Positions 26,313-35,222 of a stretch of DNA of 64,000 bases are shown piece after piece. A program made the translations under genes and the position numbers. The DNA comes from Methanomassiliicoccaceae archaeon UBA71 (GTDB lineage Archaea > Thermoplasmatota > Thermoplasmata > Methanomassiliicoccales > Methanomethylophilaceae): positions 1 through 64,000 of the forward strand of contig DARO01000014.1 in assembly GCA_002504405.1 (NCBI GenBank), given 5' to 3'. The notes under the pieces were generated by a model. That model did not search any database. It had not been told where the DNA came from and saw only the letters and a list, made by a program, of their open reading frames with translations. Within the stretch, counting starts at the first letter, position 1; each line of letters begins with the position of its first letter.

Positions 26313-27701
26313 TTAAACGCTGGGCTGCTTTCCCCCGCGGAGCATTGACAGGACCGCGCCCATGACGCACATGGCCACGCAGACGCCGAAGCTGCACCTT
26401 ATGACCTGGACGAACTGCGGGTAGGTCTCGGGGGCAAGGTTGTCCATGCTCCCCATGATGACGGATATGAACAGCATGGCGATCCCCATGCTCACCATCA
26501 TACCCGTCTGCCTCATGACGGCCACCATCGCCGAAGCCTCGCCTGTGTCCTTCGGCTTGACGGAACCCATCACGAGGGACGTGTTGGGCGCGGAGAACAC
26601 GGAGAAGCCTACCCCGATGGTGACCATGGCGAGCACCACGCGAGTCACCGGCGTGTCGACATCCAATGTGAACGCTATGGCGAGCCCGAGCGCGGATATC
26701 AGCATGCCCGCCGTGGGCAGTATGCGCTTGTCGGGCATCCTGTCGGAGAGCCGCCCGAAATACGGTGTGAGGAGAGCCTGTATCGCAGGCTGGCACAGCA
26801 TCAGTGCCCCTGCCTGGCTGGAGCTCAGGGCCCCTATGCTCTGCAGATAGAGGGCCATGAAGAACGAGACGGAGTAGGATGCCGCGTAGTTCATGAATGC
26901 GGCGACGCACCCCCCGGAGAACTGGCGGATCCTGAACAGCCTGACGTTGAGGACCCTGCGGGGATCCCTGGTCTGATACACTGCGAACACGACCAGGACC
27001 ACCAGGCCGACGATGAGCATGGCTATTGCCCATGTCTCGGGCATGTTGATGATCCCTCCCATCGTCAGGAGTATAGCCGCCCCGTACAGCACAGGGCTGG
27101 CTATGCCCATCTTTTCGCCCTTGTCCGGAGCTATCTCGAACCTGAACCTGAGCATCGACACTATGGATGCAATGGCTATCGGCACCACGATCAGGAACAG
27201 GCTGTGCCAACCAAGCACGTCGTTCAGGACGCCCCCGATGGCAGGCCCGAGTGCGAGCCCGATGTAGGTGCAGGTGGTGTTGTATCCTATGTACATGCCC
27301 CTGCGCTCCGGAGGGAATACGTCAGTGATCATCGAGACGCTCGTGGTGATGATGGCGGCTGATCCGATCCCGCAGATAGCCCTGCATGCGATCAGAAACC
27401 AGAAGGACGGCGAGAACGGGGCCACGATGCAGGAGGCGGTTATGACGACGAGGCCGGAGATGAACACCTTCCTCTTACCGTAGATGTCCCCGAGCTTGGC
27501 GAGGGGCACCATGAAGATGACGGACGCCAGCAGGAACGAGGTGTTCACGTACGCCTGGTCATGGGACCCCACGTTGAACTCGTTGCCTATGTTGACCAGG
27601 GACAGGTTCATCATGGTACTGAGCAGGGGCATCGTGAATGCGGCTATGCAGCACGCCAGCAGCAGCGCCCTGCTCTGATCCTCCGGGTACTTGGAGCTCA
27701 C
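26313..27701 (-). CDS. MFS transporter, DHA2-like (14 TM)
   Basis: 462 residues, about 14 hydrophobic segments, with the loop motif LGDIYGKRKVF (about residue 67) and GPAIGGVL of drug:H+ antiporters. The start is a GTG overlapping the stop of the preceding MFS gene (GTGA), with AAGGAG eight bases before it, so the two are translated together. Longer upstream readings run antisense or out of frame through that gene and are rejected. Confidence 0.85.
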   Translation of the reverse strand: MSSKYPEDQSRALLLACCIAAFTMPLLSTMMNLSLVNIGNEFNVGSHDQAYVNTSFLLASVIFMVPLAKLGDIYGKRKVFISGLVVITASCIVAPFSPSFWFLIACRAICGIGSAAIITTSVSMITDVFPPERRGMYIGYNTTCTYIGLALGPAIGGVLNDVLGWHSLFLIVVPIAIASIVSMLRFRFEIAPDKGEKMGIASPVLYGAAILLTMGGIINMPETWAIAMLIVGLVVLVVFAVYQTRDPRRVLNVRLFRIRQFSGGCVAAFMNYAASYSVSFFMALYLQSIGALSSSQAGALMLCQPAIQALLTPYFGRLSDRMPDKRILPTAGMLISALGLAIAFTLDVDTPVTRVVLAMVTIGVGFSVFSAPNTSLVMGSVKPKDTGEASAMVAVMRQTGMMVSMGIAMLFISVIMGSMDNLAPETYPQFVQVIRCSFGVCVAMCVMGAVLSMLRGGKQPSV

Positions 27702-28873
27702 TGGCGTACACTCCTTGATGTCCTGCTCTTGATCAGGAAGAGCGCACTTACTACGAACGCTATTACGCCCATGACCGCGAACATCGACGGGTATGAGGAT
27801 CCCACCGCCGCGAACAGCGGAACGCTGATCAGGGATATGGAGAACTGACCGAGGTTGAGACAGGTCCCGTACCCGCCCATGATCGTACCGGAGTTGGATC
27901 CCGTGACCTCGGATGCCAGCATGCCCACGATGGCTGGGGTGGTGAATCCCATACCCGCTCCTGTGGCGATCATGGTGAGCACAGCCATGGGGACGGTACC
28001 GGATATCAGAAGCAGACAGAGGCCGACGCCCATCAGCAGGAACCCGACCGCAACGGATGTGATCGGAGATATCACATCGGTTATCCTGCGGTGCATAAGG
28101 CTGAGGGCTGTGCTGCTCACCCCGTGGATGCCCAGGAACAGCCCCACGACTGACGAGGACACCCCGATCTCGTCCAGATAGTACGGAATCTTGGTCGGCA
28201 TGAGGAAAGCCATCGTCATCATCAGGAATATCGCCGCATAGCATGTGGCCACGACGCCTCTGTTTACGGGACGGGACTCCCTATCCGTGGAGGACACGGC
28301 CCTCCTGGCAGGCTCCCTCAGGGACGAGATCACCAGGATCATAATCGGCAGACCGATCATATAGACCAGGAACGGCTCCCTCCAGGATATCTCGGCCAGC
28401 GTGCCTCCGGTGTACTCGAGGATGAGGACCCCCACACCCATGGCCGCGGACTGGTAGCTCAGGACCTTGGTCCTGCTGACCCCCGTGTAGTAGTCCGTTA
28501 TCAGAGCCGTGACGGACCCCGTGATGCCCGCGATGCCCACACCCAGCAGGAAGCGAGCCGCCAGTATCATGTAGAGGGAGTCGAGGACGAACCCCGCGGC
28601 TCCGGCGACGACGAATATCAGGAGGGAGATGACCAGCGTACGGACCTTGCCGAACCGATCCGCAATGGCCCCCATCGCAAAACCGAAAATCGCAACCGAG
28701 AGCGACGGTAGGGTGATGATGAGGGAGACCATGAACGTCGAGTCGGGGAAGACCTCGTTGATCTGCGGCAGGGCTGGGGCGACAGCTGCACCCCCCATCA
28801 GCATCAGCATCGAACAAAGCAATATGGACAGAAGTGCCAGCTTTGTAGGCGAATAGCTAACCTCCCCGCTCAT
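27698..28873 (-). CDS. MFS transporter, DHA1-like (12 TM)
   Basis: 391 residues with 12 segments, AIADRFGKVRT after segment 2 and motif C-like patterns in segment 5 (QSAAMGVGVLILEYTGG). ATG 28873 is preferred over a longer start at 28954 because TATACATA is centred about 27 bases before it. It is the first gene of a two-transporter operon with the DHA2-like gene. The close packing suggests a shared substrate or stress response. Confidence 0.85.
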   Translation of the reverse strand: MSGEVSYSPTKLALLSILLCSMLMLMGGAAVAPALPQINEVFPDSTFMVSLIITLPSLSVAIFGFAMGAIADRFGKVRTLVISLLIFVVAGAAGFVLDSLYMILAARFLLGVGIAGITGSVTALITDYYTGVSRTKVLSYQSAAMGVGVLILEYTGGTLAEISWREPFLVYMIGLPIMILVISSLREPARRAVSSTDRESRPVNRGVVATCYAAIFLMMTMAFLMPTKIPYYLDEIGVSSSVVGLFLGIHGVSSTALSLMHRRITDVISPITSVAVGFLLMGVGLCLLLISGTVPMAVLTMIATGAGMGFTTPAIVGMLASEVTGSNSGTIMGGYGTCLNLGQFSISLISVPLFAAVGSSYPSMFAVMGVIAFVVSALFLIKSRTSRSVRQ

Positions 28874-29020
28874 CGTTACATAAGAACAAGATGTTGTATG
28901 TATAATTGCCGAATGCCGCTTCCCCGATGTTTCGAGAACGTTCGGACACAGCACCGAAGACGACCGAGATGTCTATAGTATTAGACCCCAGGTCTGAGAT
29001 TCACACGAATTAACGTTTCT

Positions 29021-29030
29021 TTACATGTAA
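29021..29030. promoter_or_regulatory. Palindrome before the YeiH-like gene
   Basis: Perfect 10-bp palindrome TTACATGTAA six bases upstream of the GTTTATAC box (29036-29043) of the following gene. Its place next to the TATA/BRE region suits an operator or activator site. Confidence 0.35.
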
Positions 29031-29067
29031 TCAAGGTTTATACGGTGTCGAGTGAATCTGGAGGGTT

Positions 29068-30126
29068 ATGTCATTAGGAGGCTTCCTTTCGAAGAACGGC
29101 CTCGGCATTCTGGCAGCCTTCGTGATCGCCATTCCCTCGTGGATCCTGGTGAAGAGCGTGGACGGGCTGGAAGTTGTCGGTGCCCCCATCATCGCCATCA
29201 TCATCGGCATGATCATCGCATTGGTGATGAAGGACAACAGCCGTATTTCCAAGGGGACATCGTTCACCTCGAAATACATACTGCAGTTCTCGGTGGTTCT
29301 CCTGGGGTTCGGCCTCAACCTTTCCACCGTTGCATCGGTCGGCGTCTGGTCGCTGCCAGTCATCGTGTCGACCATCTCCACTTCGCTGATAGTTGCCTAC
29401 ATGTTCTACAAATTAATGCACACCCCTGCCAGGACCACCACGCTGGTCGGCGTCGGTTCATCGATCTGCGGCGGGTCCGCCATCGCCGCCACTGCCCCCG
29501 TAATCAAAGCGAAGGATAACGAGATAGCCCAGTCCATAGCGATCATTTTCTTCTTCAATGTGGTCGCAGCCATAATCTTCCCGACACTGGGCAATGCGCT
29601 CGGGATGAGCAACGAGGGATTCGCCCTCTTCGCAGGAACCGCGATCAATGACACCTCGTCGGTCACTGCCGCAGCATCCACATGGGATGCTATGCACGGG
29701 CTGGACCATGAGGTCCTGGACCAGGCGACAATAGTCAAGCTCACCAGGACGCTCTTCATCATACCGATCGTCATCGCCCTGTCCGTGTACATGGCTAAGA
29801 AGGAGAGCCAAGGAGAGAGCCTGTCTAAGAACGTGAAGCATGCCTTCCCCCTGTTCATCCTGTTCTTCATCCTGGCGTCGCTGATCACCACCGTGGTTAA
29901 CGCCGTCCTCACAGGAGATGCGCTTGAGACCGCTGGCACGCTGTTCCTGGATCTGAAGACCCTCAGTTCGTTCCTGATCGTGGTGGCCATGGCGGCCATA
30001 GGCCTGAACACGAACCTCGTCCAGCTCGTCAAGACCGGCGGGAAGCCCCTCGCCATAGGATTCAGCTGCTGGATCTGCATCACGCTCGTCAGCCTGCTTG
30101 TTCAGCACTTCATGGGCGCCTGGTGA
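29068..30126 (+). CDS. YeiH/UPF0324 family permease (putative sulfate exporter)
   Basis: 352 residues, about ten membrane segments. It has the family marks SSICGGSAIAATAPVI in the middle and the AGTAINDTSSV loop. The family is annotated as a putative sulfate or sulfonate exporter on weak experimental ground. A GGAGGG ribosome-binding sequence lies just before ATG 29068 and a GTTTATAC box is centred 28 bases before it. It stands alone, ending in a hairpin. Confidence 0.87.
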   Translation: MSLGGFLSKNGLGILAAFVIAIPSWILVKSVDGLEVVGAPIIAIIIGMIIALVMKDNSRISKGTSFTSKYILQFSVVLLGFGLNLSTVASVGVWSLPVIVSTISTSLIVAYMFYKLMHTPARTTTLVGVGSSICGGSAIAATAPVIKAKDNEIAQSIAIIFFFNVVAAIIFPTLGNALGMSNEGFALFAGTAINDTSSVTAAASTWDAMHGLDHEVLDQATIVKLTRTLFIIPIVIALSVYMAKKESQGESLSKNVKHAFPLFILFFILASLITTVVNAVLTGDALETAGTLFLDLKTLSSFLIVVAMAAIGLNTNLVQLVKTGGKPLAIGFSCWICITLVSLLVQHFMGAW

Positions 30127-30138
30127 AACCATAATCTT

Positions 30139-30163
30139 GGGGGTCGGCCTACGGCCGGCTCCC
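30139..30163. terminator. Hairpin after the YeiH-like gene
   Basis: Eleven-pair stem with two G-T wobbles around a TAC loop (core CGGCC-TAC-GGCCG) beginning 12 bases after the stop. Probable terminator. Confidence 0.5.
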
Positions 30164-30207
30164 GAATACATTATCTCTTTACACACGGATACATCACCGG
30201 TGAGGAA

Positions 30208-30750
30208 ATGACCTGCGATCCTGGTATCAAGAAGGAGCTTGGACTCGTGCATGTCTACACTGGAAACGGCAAAGGCAAGACCACCACTGCGCTCGGGTTG
30301 GCCCTGAGGGCAACCGGAAGAGGGCTGAATGTCATCATGCTGCAGTTCCTCAAGCCCGACGGAGGATACGGGGAGCACCTCGCCGCCAAGAACCTGCCGG
30401 GCTTCACACTGGTTCCCATGGGCACAGACCACCTCGGCAGGTGCGTACCCGAGGACGAGGAGGCGATGCTGACCCGCAAGGGGATGGAGCGCGCAGAGGA
30501 GGTCCTCACCTCCGGGGAATACGACCTGGTGATTCTTGACGAGATCAACAACTCGATGAGGTTCGGACTCGTGAAACCCGAGGAGCTAATAGGCCTTCTC
30601 GAGAGGCGCGCGCCCAACACAGAGGTGGTCCTCACAGGGAGGGGCGCACCTGACGAGATTGTCGACTACGCGGACCTCGTGACCGAGATGACGCTGGTGA
30701 AGCACCCATTCGACAAGGGCATCGATGCCAGAAAGGGGATAGAGTACTGA
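30208..30750 (+). CDS. cobA: Cob(I)alamin adenosyltransferase, CobA/BtuR type
   Basis: 180 residues. The P-loop GNGKGKTTTALG (about residue 19) and LVILDEINNSMRFGL (about residue 108) are diagnostic of the CobA/BtuR family, which adenosylates corrinoids. Corrinoids are needed for methyl transfer in methanogens. A GGTGAGG sequence just before ATG 30208 gives the ribosome site. No other cobalamin gene is adjacent. Confidence 0.93.
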   Translation: MTCDPGIKKELGLVHVYTGNGKGKTTTALGLALRATGRGLNVIMLQFLKPDGGYGEHLAAKNLPGFTLVPMGTDHLGRCVPEDEEAMLTRKGMERAEEVLTSGEYDLVILDEINNSMRFGLVKPEELIGLLERRAPNTEVVLTGRGAPDEIVDYADLVTEMTLVKHPFDKGIDARKGIEY

Positions 30751-30783
30751 GTTATTTCTATAAGTAAACGGTTCATGGGCCCC

Positions 30784-31689
30784 ATGGCAGTCTACTCCAG
30801 CATCACAGAGACCATCGGTGAGACCCCCCTCGTCCGCCTGAACAGGATCGCTCCCCCCGGCTCGAACGTTTACGTGAAGATCGAGAAGGGCAATCCCGCG
30901 GGATCCATAAAGGACCGTGCGGCTCTGTCTATGATCAACGATGCTGTGGCTAGAGGCCTTCTGAAAGAAGGCGGCACCATAGTGGAGCCGACCTCCGGAA
31001 ACACTGGGATAGCCATCGCGATGATCGCCGCCGCAAGGGGGTTCAAGGCAGTCATCGTCATGCCCGACACCATGTCTGCCGAGCGCATCTCTCTTATGCG
31101 CGCCTACGGAGCCGAGGTCGTCCTGTCCCCGGGATCTGAAGGGATGCAGGGCGCCGTGGACCTTGCCGAGTCCATCGCCAACGAGAGGGGCGGGTTCATC
31201 GCAGGGCAGTTCGACAACCCCGCCAACACCGCCTCCCACAGGACCGGCACCGGTGTGGAGATCCTGAGGGACCTGCCGGATGTGGACTACGTGTTCGCAG
31301 GAATTGGCACGGGCGGCACCGCCTCCGGGATCGCCATGGCATTCCGCGATGCGGGATCCAAGGCGAAGGTCATAGGCGTCGAGCCCGCCGAGAGCCCCCT
31401 CATTAGCGAGGGCAAGGCGGGACCCCACAAGATACAGGGCATTGGCGCCAACTTCATCCCCGGCAACTACATCGGCGACCTGATCGACAGGGTCGTCCAG
31501 GTCAAGGGGGACGACGCGATACAGACCTCCGTTGACCTCGCCAGGAAGGAGGGGATCTTCGCCGGGATATCGTCCGGGGCGAGCGTGCACGCAGCCATCC
31601 AGATGGCCAGGGAGTCCCCCGGCTCCAGAATCGTCGCCATACTGCCCGACGGCGGAGACAAGTACATGAGCCTGGGGATCTACGACTGA
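30784..31689 (+). CDS. cysK: Cysteine synthase (O-acetylserine sulfhydrylase)
   Basis: 301 residues, beta-family PLP enzyme. Lys43 in GSIKDRAA binds PLP, TSGNTG contacts substrate, and GTGGT cups the phosphate. It makes cysteine from O-acetylserine and sulfide. ATG 30784 is favoured over ATG 30775 because TTCTATAA (30756-30763) lies 24 bases upstream. It is followed after 11 bases by metA, so the pair links cysteine and methionine routes in one operon. Confidence 0.92.
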   Translation: MAVYSSITETIGETPLVRLNRIAPPGSNVYVKIEKGNPAGSIKDRAALSMINDAVARGLLKEGGTIVEPTSGNTGIAIAMIAAARGFKAVIVMPDTMSAERISLMRAYGAEVVLSPGSEGMQGAVDLAESIANERGGFIAGQFDNPANTASHRTGTGVEILRDLPDVDYVFAGIGTGGTASGIAMAFRDAGSKAKVIGVEPAESPLISEGKAGPHKIQGIGANFIPGNYIGDLIDRVVQVKGDDAIQTSVDLARKEGIFAGISSGASVHAAIQMARESPGSRIVAILPDGGDKYMSLGIYD

Positions 31690-31700
31690 GGTGCCGACGG

Positions 31701-32618
31701 ATGCCGGTCAAGATCCCAGACGACCTGCCAGCCGCCTCCATCCTGGAGTCGGAGAACATATTCGTCATGACCCAGCACAGGGCGGACACCCAGGACATAC
31801 GTCCCCTGGACATACTCATCCTGAACCTCATGCCCACCAAGGTGGAGACGGAGACGCAGCTACTCAGGTGCCTCAGCAACAGCCCGCTACAGACCAACGT
31901 GGAGTTCCTGAAGACCGCCACCCATGAATCGAAAAACACGTCAGCGGCGTACCTCGACAGGTTCTACCGCACGTTCGACGAGATAAGGGACAGGAAGTAC
32001 GACGGCATGATCATCACCGGCGCGCCTCTGGAGAACATCTCGTTCGAGGACGTCGACTACTGGGACGAGCTTTGCGTCATCATGAACTGGACCAGGACTA
32101 ACGTGTACTCCACGCTTTACATCTGCTGGGGCGCCATGGCCGGCCTGTACCACCAGTACGGGATCCCCAAGTATCCCCTGGATTCCAAGATCTCCGGGAT
32201 ATTCGAGCACAGGGCTCTGGTCAGAGACGAGCCCCTTCTCAGAGGGTTCGACGACAGGTTCTTCATGCCCCATTCGAGGCACACGACGGTGAAGGCTTCG
32301 GACATCGAGAGGAACCCGCACCTTCACATCCTGGCATCCTCCAAGGAGGCGGGCGTGGCGATCGTCCAGTCCGAGAAGAACGAGGTGTTCATCACCGGAC
32401 ACTTCGAGTACGACGCCGACACGCTTGCCTACGAGTACGAGCGCGACGCCAAGGCCGGGATGAACCCGCATGTGCCCGACCACTACTTCGAGGACGACGA
32501 CCCACGCAAGGACCCTGTCGTCCGGTGGAGGGGACATGCGACACTGTTCTTCACCAACTGGCTGAACTACTGCGTCTACCAGCTCACGCCCTACAACATG
32601 GACGAGATCGGAAGATGA
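31701..32618 (+). CDS. metA: Homoserine O-acetyltransferase (MetA family)
   Basis: 305 residues. The nucleophile Cys142 is in YICWGAMAG, and His and Glu of the triad lie in ITGHFEYD (residues 234 and 236). Position 111 is Glu (TGAPLEN). In this family Glu111 marks acetyl-CoA users such as the Bacillus cereus enzyme, and Gly marks succinyl-CoA users, so O-acetylhomoserine is the expected product. It sits directly behind cysK. Confidence 0.92.
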   Translation: MPVKIPDDLPAASILESENIFVMTQHRADTQDIRPLDILILNLMPTKVETETQLLRCLSNSPLQTNVEFLKTATHESKNTSAAYLDRFYRTFDEIRDRKYDGMIITGAPLENISFEDVDYWDELCVIMNWTRTNVYSTLYICWGAMAGLYHQYGIPKYPLDSKISGIFEHRALVRDEPLLRGFDDRFFMPHSRHTTVKASDIERNPHLHILASSKEAGVAIVQSEKNEVFITGHFEYDADTLAYEYERDAKAGMNPHVPDHYFEDDDPRKDPVVRWRGHATLFFTNWLNYCVYQLTPYNMDEIGR

Positions 32619-33752
32619 TCACTGGAGGATGGTCTTGGGGTTCACCAGCTTGCCGACGACGGCATCCCTGATGAACGGGTTCACCGACGAGATCTCCACA
32701 TCCCCGTCCAGGACCTGCTGGACCCTGACGGCGATGTGCCCGAAGACCTCCCTGTATATCCTGCAGGAGTCCCCTCCGTTCTCCTCGATGCTCCCCTCGT
32801 GGTAGGCGTCCATGCTGCACCCTCCGTTGCAGAACCTGTATACTGGGCATGAGGCGCACTTCTCCCTGCGCCTTATCGACCCGATAAGTATCCTCTTGAA
32901 CCCCTCGGAAGAGAAGAGCTCCGACACGGAGGACACCTCGTTTATGTTCCCCATCAGGAACTCCTTCGGGCATGCCTTGGCGCAGGGATAGACGGAGCCG
33001 TCCGGGTTGACGCACATCCATTTGGTGAGGCATGACGTATGGGCGCAATCTGAGGGCGTCGGATCCCCTAGGTAGTTCATTATGTACAGGTAATGGGGGA
33101 TGAGCGGAACGTTTGCCTCCGTGTCGGAGAACCACTCCTCGAAGGCCTCGATGCTCCCCCTGATGTACTCGTCGGGATCCGGGACGGTGCCGTTGCACTT
33201 GGCGCATCCCGCCGGGATTACCGGCGACAGGGAGAGGTTGGTCCCGTCCTTCTTGAAGTAGTTGTAGAGATCCTTCTGCTTCAGGGCGGTCTCCGCGGAT
33301 ATGGTCGCTGAAACCGAGTACTTGTTCTCCTTGGCGGAGAGCATCGAGAGGGCCTTCGACGGGTCCCCCTCCCTCAGGACGGAGTTCCACGGACCCTCGT
33401 ATGAGACTCCGACGTTGATCATCTTCTGCCTGCAGAAGGCCATGAACCTCCTGTTGATCAGCGTGCCGTTCGTCTGGAAGGTGTTCCCGCAGCGGTAGTT
33501 GTTCTTGCCGAAGTACCTCTCCTGGAGCTCGACGGCATTCTTGTAGAAGGACATGGGGAGGGACAGAGGCTCCCCGCCATGCCATATGAACCAAGCGGAC
33601 TCATACTCCTGGGAGACCAGCCTGAACAGGCGGTCCAGCGTCTCCAGGGCGATTTCCCCTTCCACCCTCTCCTCGGGGGTGTGGTAGCAGTGACGGCAGT
33701 CCGTGTTGCAGTGCAGGGTCGGTTTTATGACCACTGACAGGTAGGGCTGCAT
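32619..33752 (-). CDS. Radical SAM/SPASM enzyme, peptide maturase type
   Basis: 377 residues. The radical SAM cluster motif is Cys15-x3-Cys19-x2-Cys22, followed by the GGEP-type WHGGEPLS. The C-terminal SPASM domain has CVNPDGSVYPC, then CASCPVYRFCNGGC and a last Cys at about residue 330, enough for two auxiliary [4Fe-4S] clusters. The architecture is that of anaerobic sulfatase maturases and of thioether-forming RiPP maturases. No sulfatase is nearby. The gene 15 bases upstream encodes a Cys-rich peptide, so that is the likely substrate. Confidence 0.88.
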   Translation of the reverse strand: MQPYLSVVIKPTLHCNTDCRHCYHTPEERVEGEIALETLDRLFRLVSQEYESAWFIWHGGEPLSLPMSFYKNAVELQERYFGKNNYRCGNTFQTNGTLINRRFMAFCRQKMINVGVSYEGPWNSVLREGDPSKALSMLSAKENKYSVSATISAETALKQKDLYNYFKKDGTNLSLSPVIPAGCAKCNGTVPDPDEYIRGSIEAFEEWFSDTEANVPLIPHYLYIMNYLGDPTPSDCAHTSCLTKWMCVNPDGSVYPCAKACPKEFLMGNINEVSSVSELFSSEGFKRILIGSIRRREKCASCPVYRFCNGGCSMDAYHEGSIEENGGDSCRIYREVFGHIAVRVQQVLDGDVEISSVNPFIRDAVVGKLVNPKTILQ

Positions 33753-33767
33753 CGACCTTCGACCGTG

Positions 33768-34064
33768 TCAGAACGGCCAGTAGGTCCAGAGGCCGTTGAA
33801 GCCGTTGGTGGCGTAGCAGCAGCAAGCGCAGCAGACCACGACGCCGCCGACGAGGCATCCGTACCATCCGGGGGTGCTGCAGCATCCCCTGTCATCGCAG
33901 CAGCAGTAGTCGCACTTGGAGTCCCCATCGTGATCGCCCTTGTCGAAGCGCTCGTTGTGGTCGTGCTCCGGGAGCCCCTCCATCGCGAAAGCGATAAAAG
34001 CTGCGGGGGACTGGCTCTCATACAGTGCTGTCAATTTGTCTACGGAATCGGACTCGTACGACAT
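33768..34064 (-). CDS. Cys-rich peptide, candidate RiPP precursor
   Basis: 98 residues. Residues 1-50 are Cys-free, acidic and polar, like a leader. Residues 51-83 hold all 12 Cys (51, 54-56, 61, 62, 70, 78, 79, 81-83) with Gly, Val and Ala between them, and the end (84-98) is aromatic and amide-rich. No signal peptide. ATG 34064 follows an AGGTGTGAG ribosome-site-like stretch, and GTTATATAC (about 34118-34127) is a good TATA box. The radical SAM/SPASM gene follows after 15 bases. A structural Zn or Fe-S protein is the main alternative. Confidence 0.7.
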   Translation of the reverse strand: MSYESDSVDKLTALYESQSPAAFIAFAMEGLPEHDHNERFDKGDHDGDSKCDYCCCDDRGCCSTPGWYGCLVGGVVVCCACCCYATNGFNGLWTYWPF

Positions 34065-34235
34065 GGATACTCACACCTACCGACGCTGGATTCGGTACAG
34101 CCAGCCGTACCTTTTGCGCGTATATAACAACTTTGATGCCAGACGTGTGCTGTAGCCGCTTCTGGCCAGGTGCCTTGAACCCTGTTGCCCGCTCGGAAGG
34201 ACATCCTTTTATGGCTGATCAACGGATGACTGTCC
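34065..34235. promoter_or_regulatory. Divergent promoter region of the Cys-rich peptide locus
   Basis: Holds GTTATATAC on the minus strand for the peptide-maturase operon and CCTTTTATGG (34205-34214) on the plus strand, 26 bases before the GTG of the DUF5685 gene. A shared 170-base region makes joint regulation possible. Confidence 0.5.
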
Positions 34236-35222
34236 GTGTTCGGATATGTCGTGCCCGCATACGGGAAACTGTCCCCCCTGGATGCATCCGCATACCGCAG
34301 GTACTACTGCGAGGGCTGCCATCAGCTCAGGGAAGGCTTCGGACTCACCGGCACAGCAACCGTCAACTACGACATGACGTTCAACACCATCCTACTTTGC
34401 GGCCTGTGCGGGGAGGGGCTGGATTTCGATGGCACCAGCAGGAAGCTCTGCGTCCTGGAGCACCCCCATGCGGAGTCCGAGATCATGAGGAGGATGGCCG
34501 CCTACACCCTCATCCTCACGAAATGGGAGCTCGAGGACGACGACACCGACAAGCCCTCGAAGAAGACCAAGGCCATATCGTTCGTCCTTGGCCGTGCCAT
34601 CGCGAAAGCCGTGGAGGAGTTCCCGGAGTACGATCGGATGGTGGGCGAGGGTTTCGCCGCCCTGCGCGATCTGGAGGAGGCGGGATGCAGGGACGCGAGG
34701 CTGATGGGACGCACCTTCGGGAAGGGCCTCATTGGCGCGTTGGAGGACATCGCCGGGGATCACTACTCCGAGGACCTCGGCGAGATGTTCACGGAACTCA
34801 GCACCGCCGTCTACATCATGGACGCGATCGACGACCTGGACCAGGACTTCATGGACGGGACCTACAACCCGCTCCTGCCGGAGACGGGGTACGTGAACGC
34901 AAGGACCCTCGTGGACAGGGACATTTTCGAGATCACATCCCTGGTGAACGCGACGATTGGCGAGCTCCAGGGCAGGTACTCGAGGGTCAGGCCGATGCTC
35001 AAGGGCAACGTGTCCCTATGCGACAACATCGTGTACTACGGCATCCCCCAGTCGGCCAAACAGGTCATCACCGGCGATGCCACCGCCAGGGCCAGCGTCA
35101 AGAACGTCCTTACGAACAGAGAGGCCAGGACCTCGAAGCGAGCCCGACGGGTCGTACCAGGAGCAGACGTCCAGCTCGAACATCTCCTCTCCGGTCCTGG
35201 AGCATCTGCCGCCCTCGTATGA
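34236..35222 (+). CDS. DUF5685 family protein
   Basis: 328 residues from a GTG with a TATA box 26 bases upstream (leaderless). The family signature is seen: MFGYVVP at the start, RRYYCEGCHQL (Cys25, Cys28), TVNYDMTFNTILLCGLCGEG with two more Cys, and the acidic YIMDAIDDLDQDFMDGTYNPL near residue 190-210. The function of the family is unknown. Family-like sequence ends near 35115. The last 35 codons are Arg-rich antisense of the neighbouring Cys4 protein, so the natural stop may have been lost. It is divergent from the Cys-rich peptide operon. Confidence 0.78.
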   Translation: MFGYVVPAYGKLSPLDASAYRRYYCEGCHQLREGFGLTGTATVNYDMTFNTILLCGLCGEGLDFDGTSRKLCVLEHPHAESEIMRRMAAYTLILTKWELEDDDTDKPSKKTKAISFVLGRAIAKAVEEFPEYDRMVGEGFAALRDLEEAGCRDARLMGRTFGKGLIGALEDIAGDHYSEDLGEMFTELSTAVYIMDAIDDLDQDFMDGTYNPLLPETGYVNARTLVDRDIFEITSLVNATIGELQGRYSRVRPMLKGNVSLCDNIVYYGIPQSAKQVITGDATARASVKNVLTNREARTSKRARRVVPGADVQLEHLLSGPGASAALV

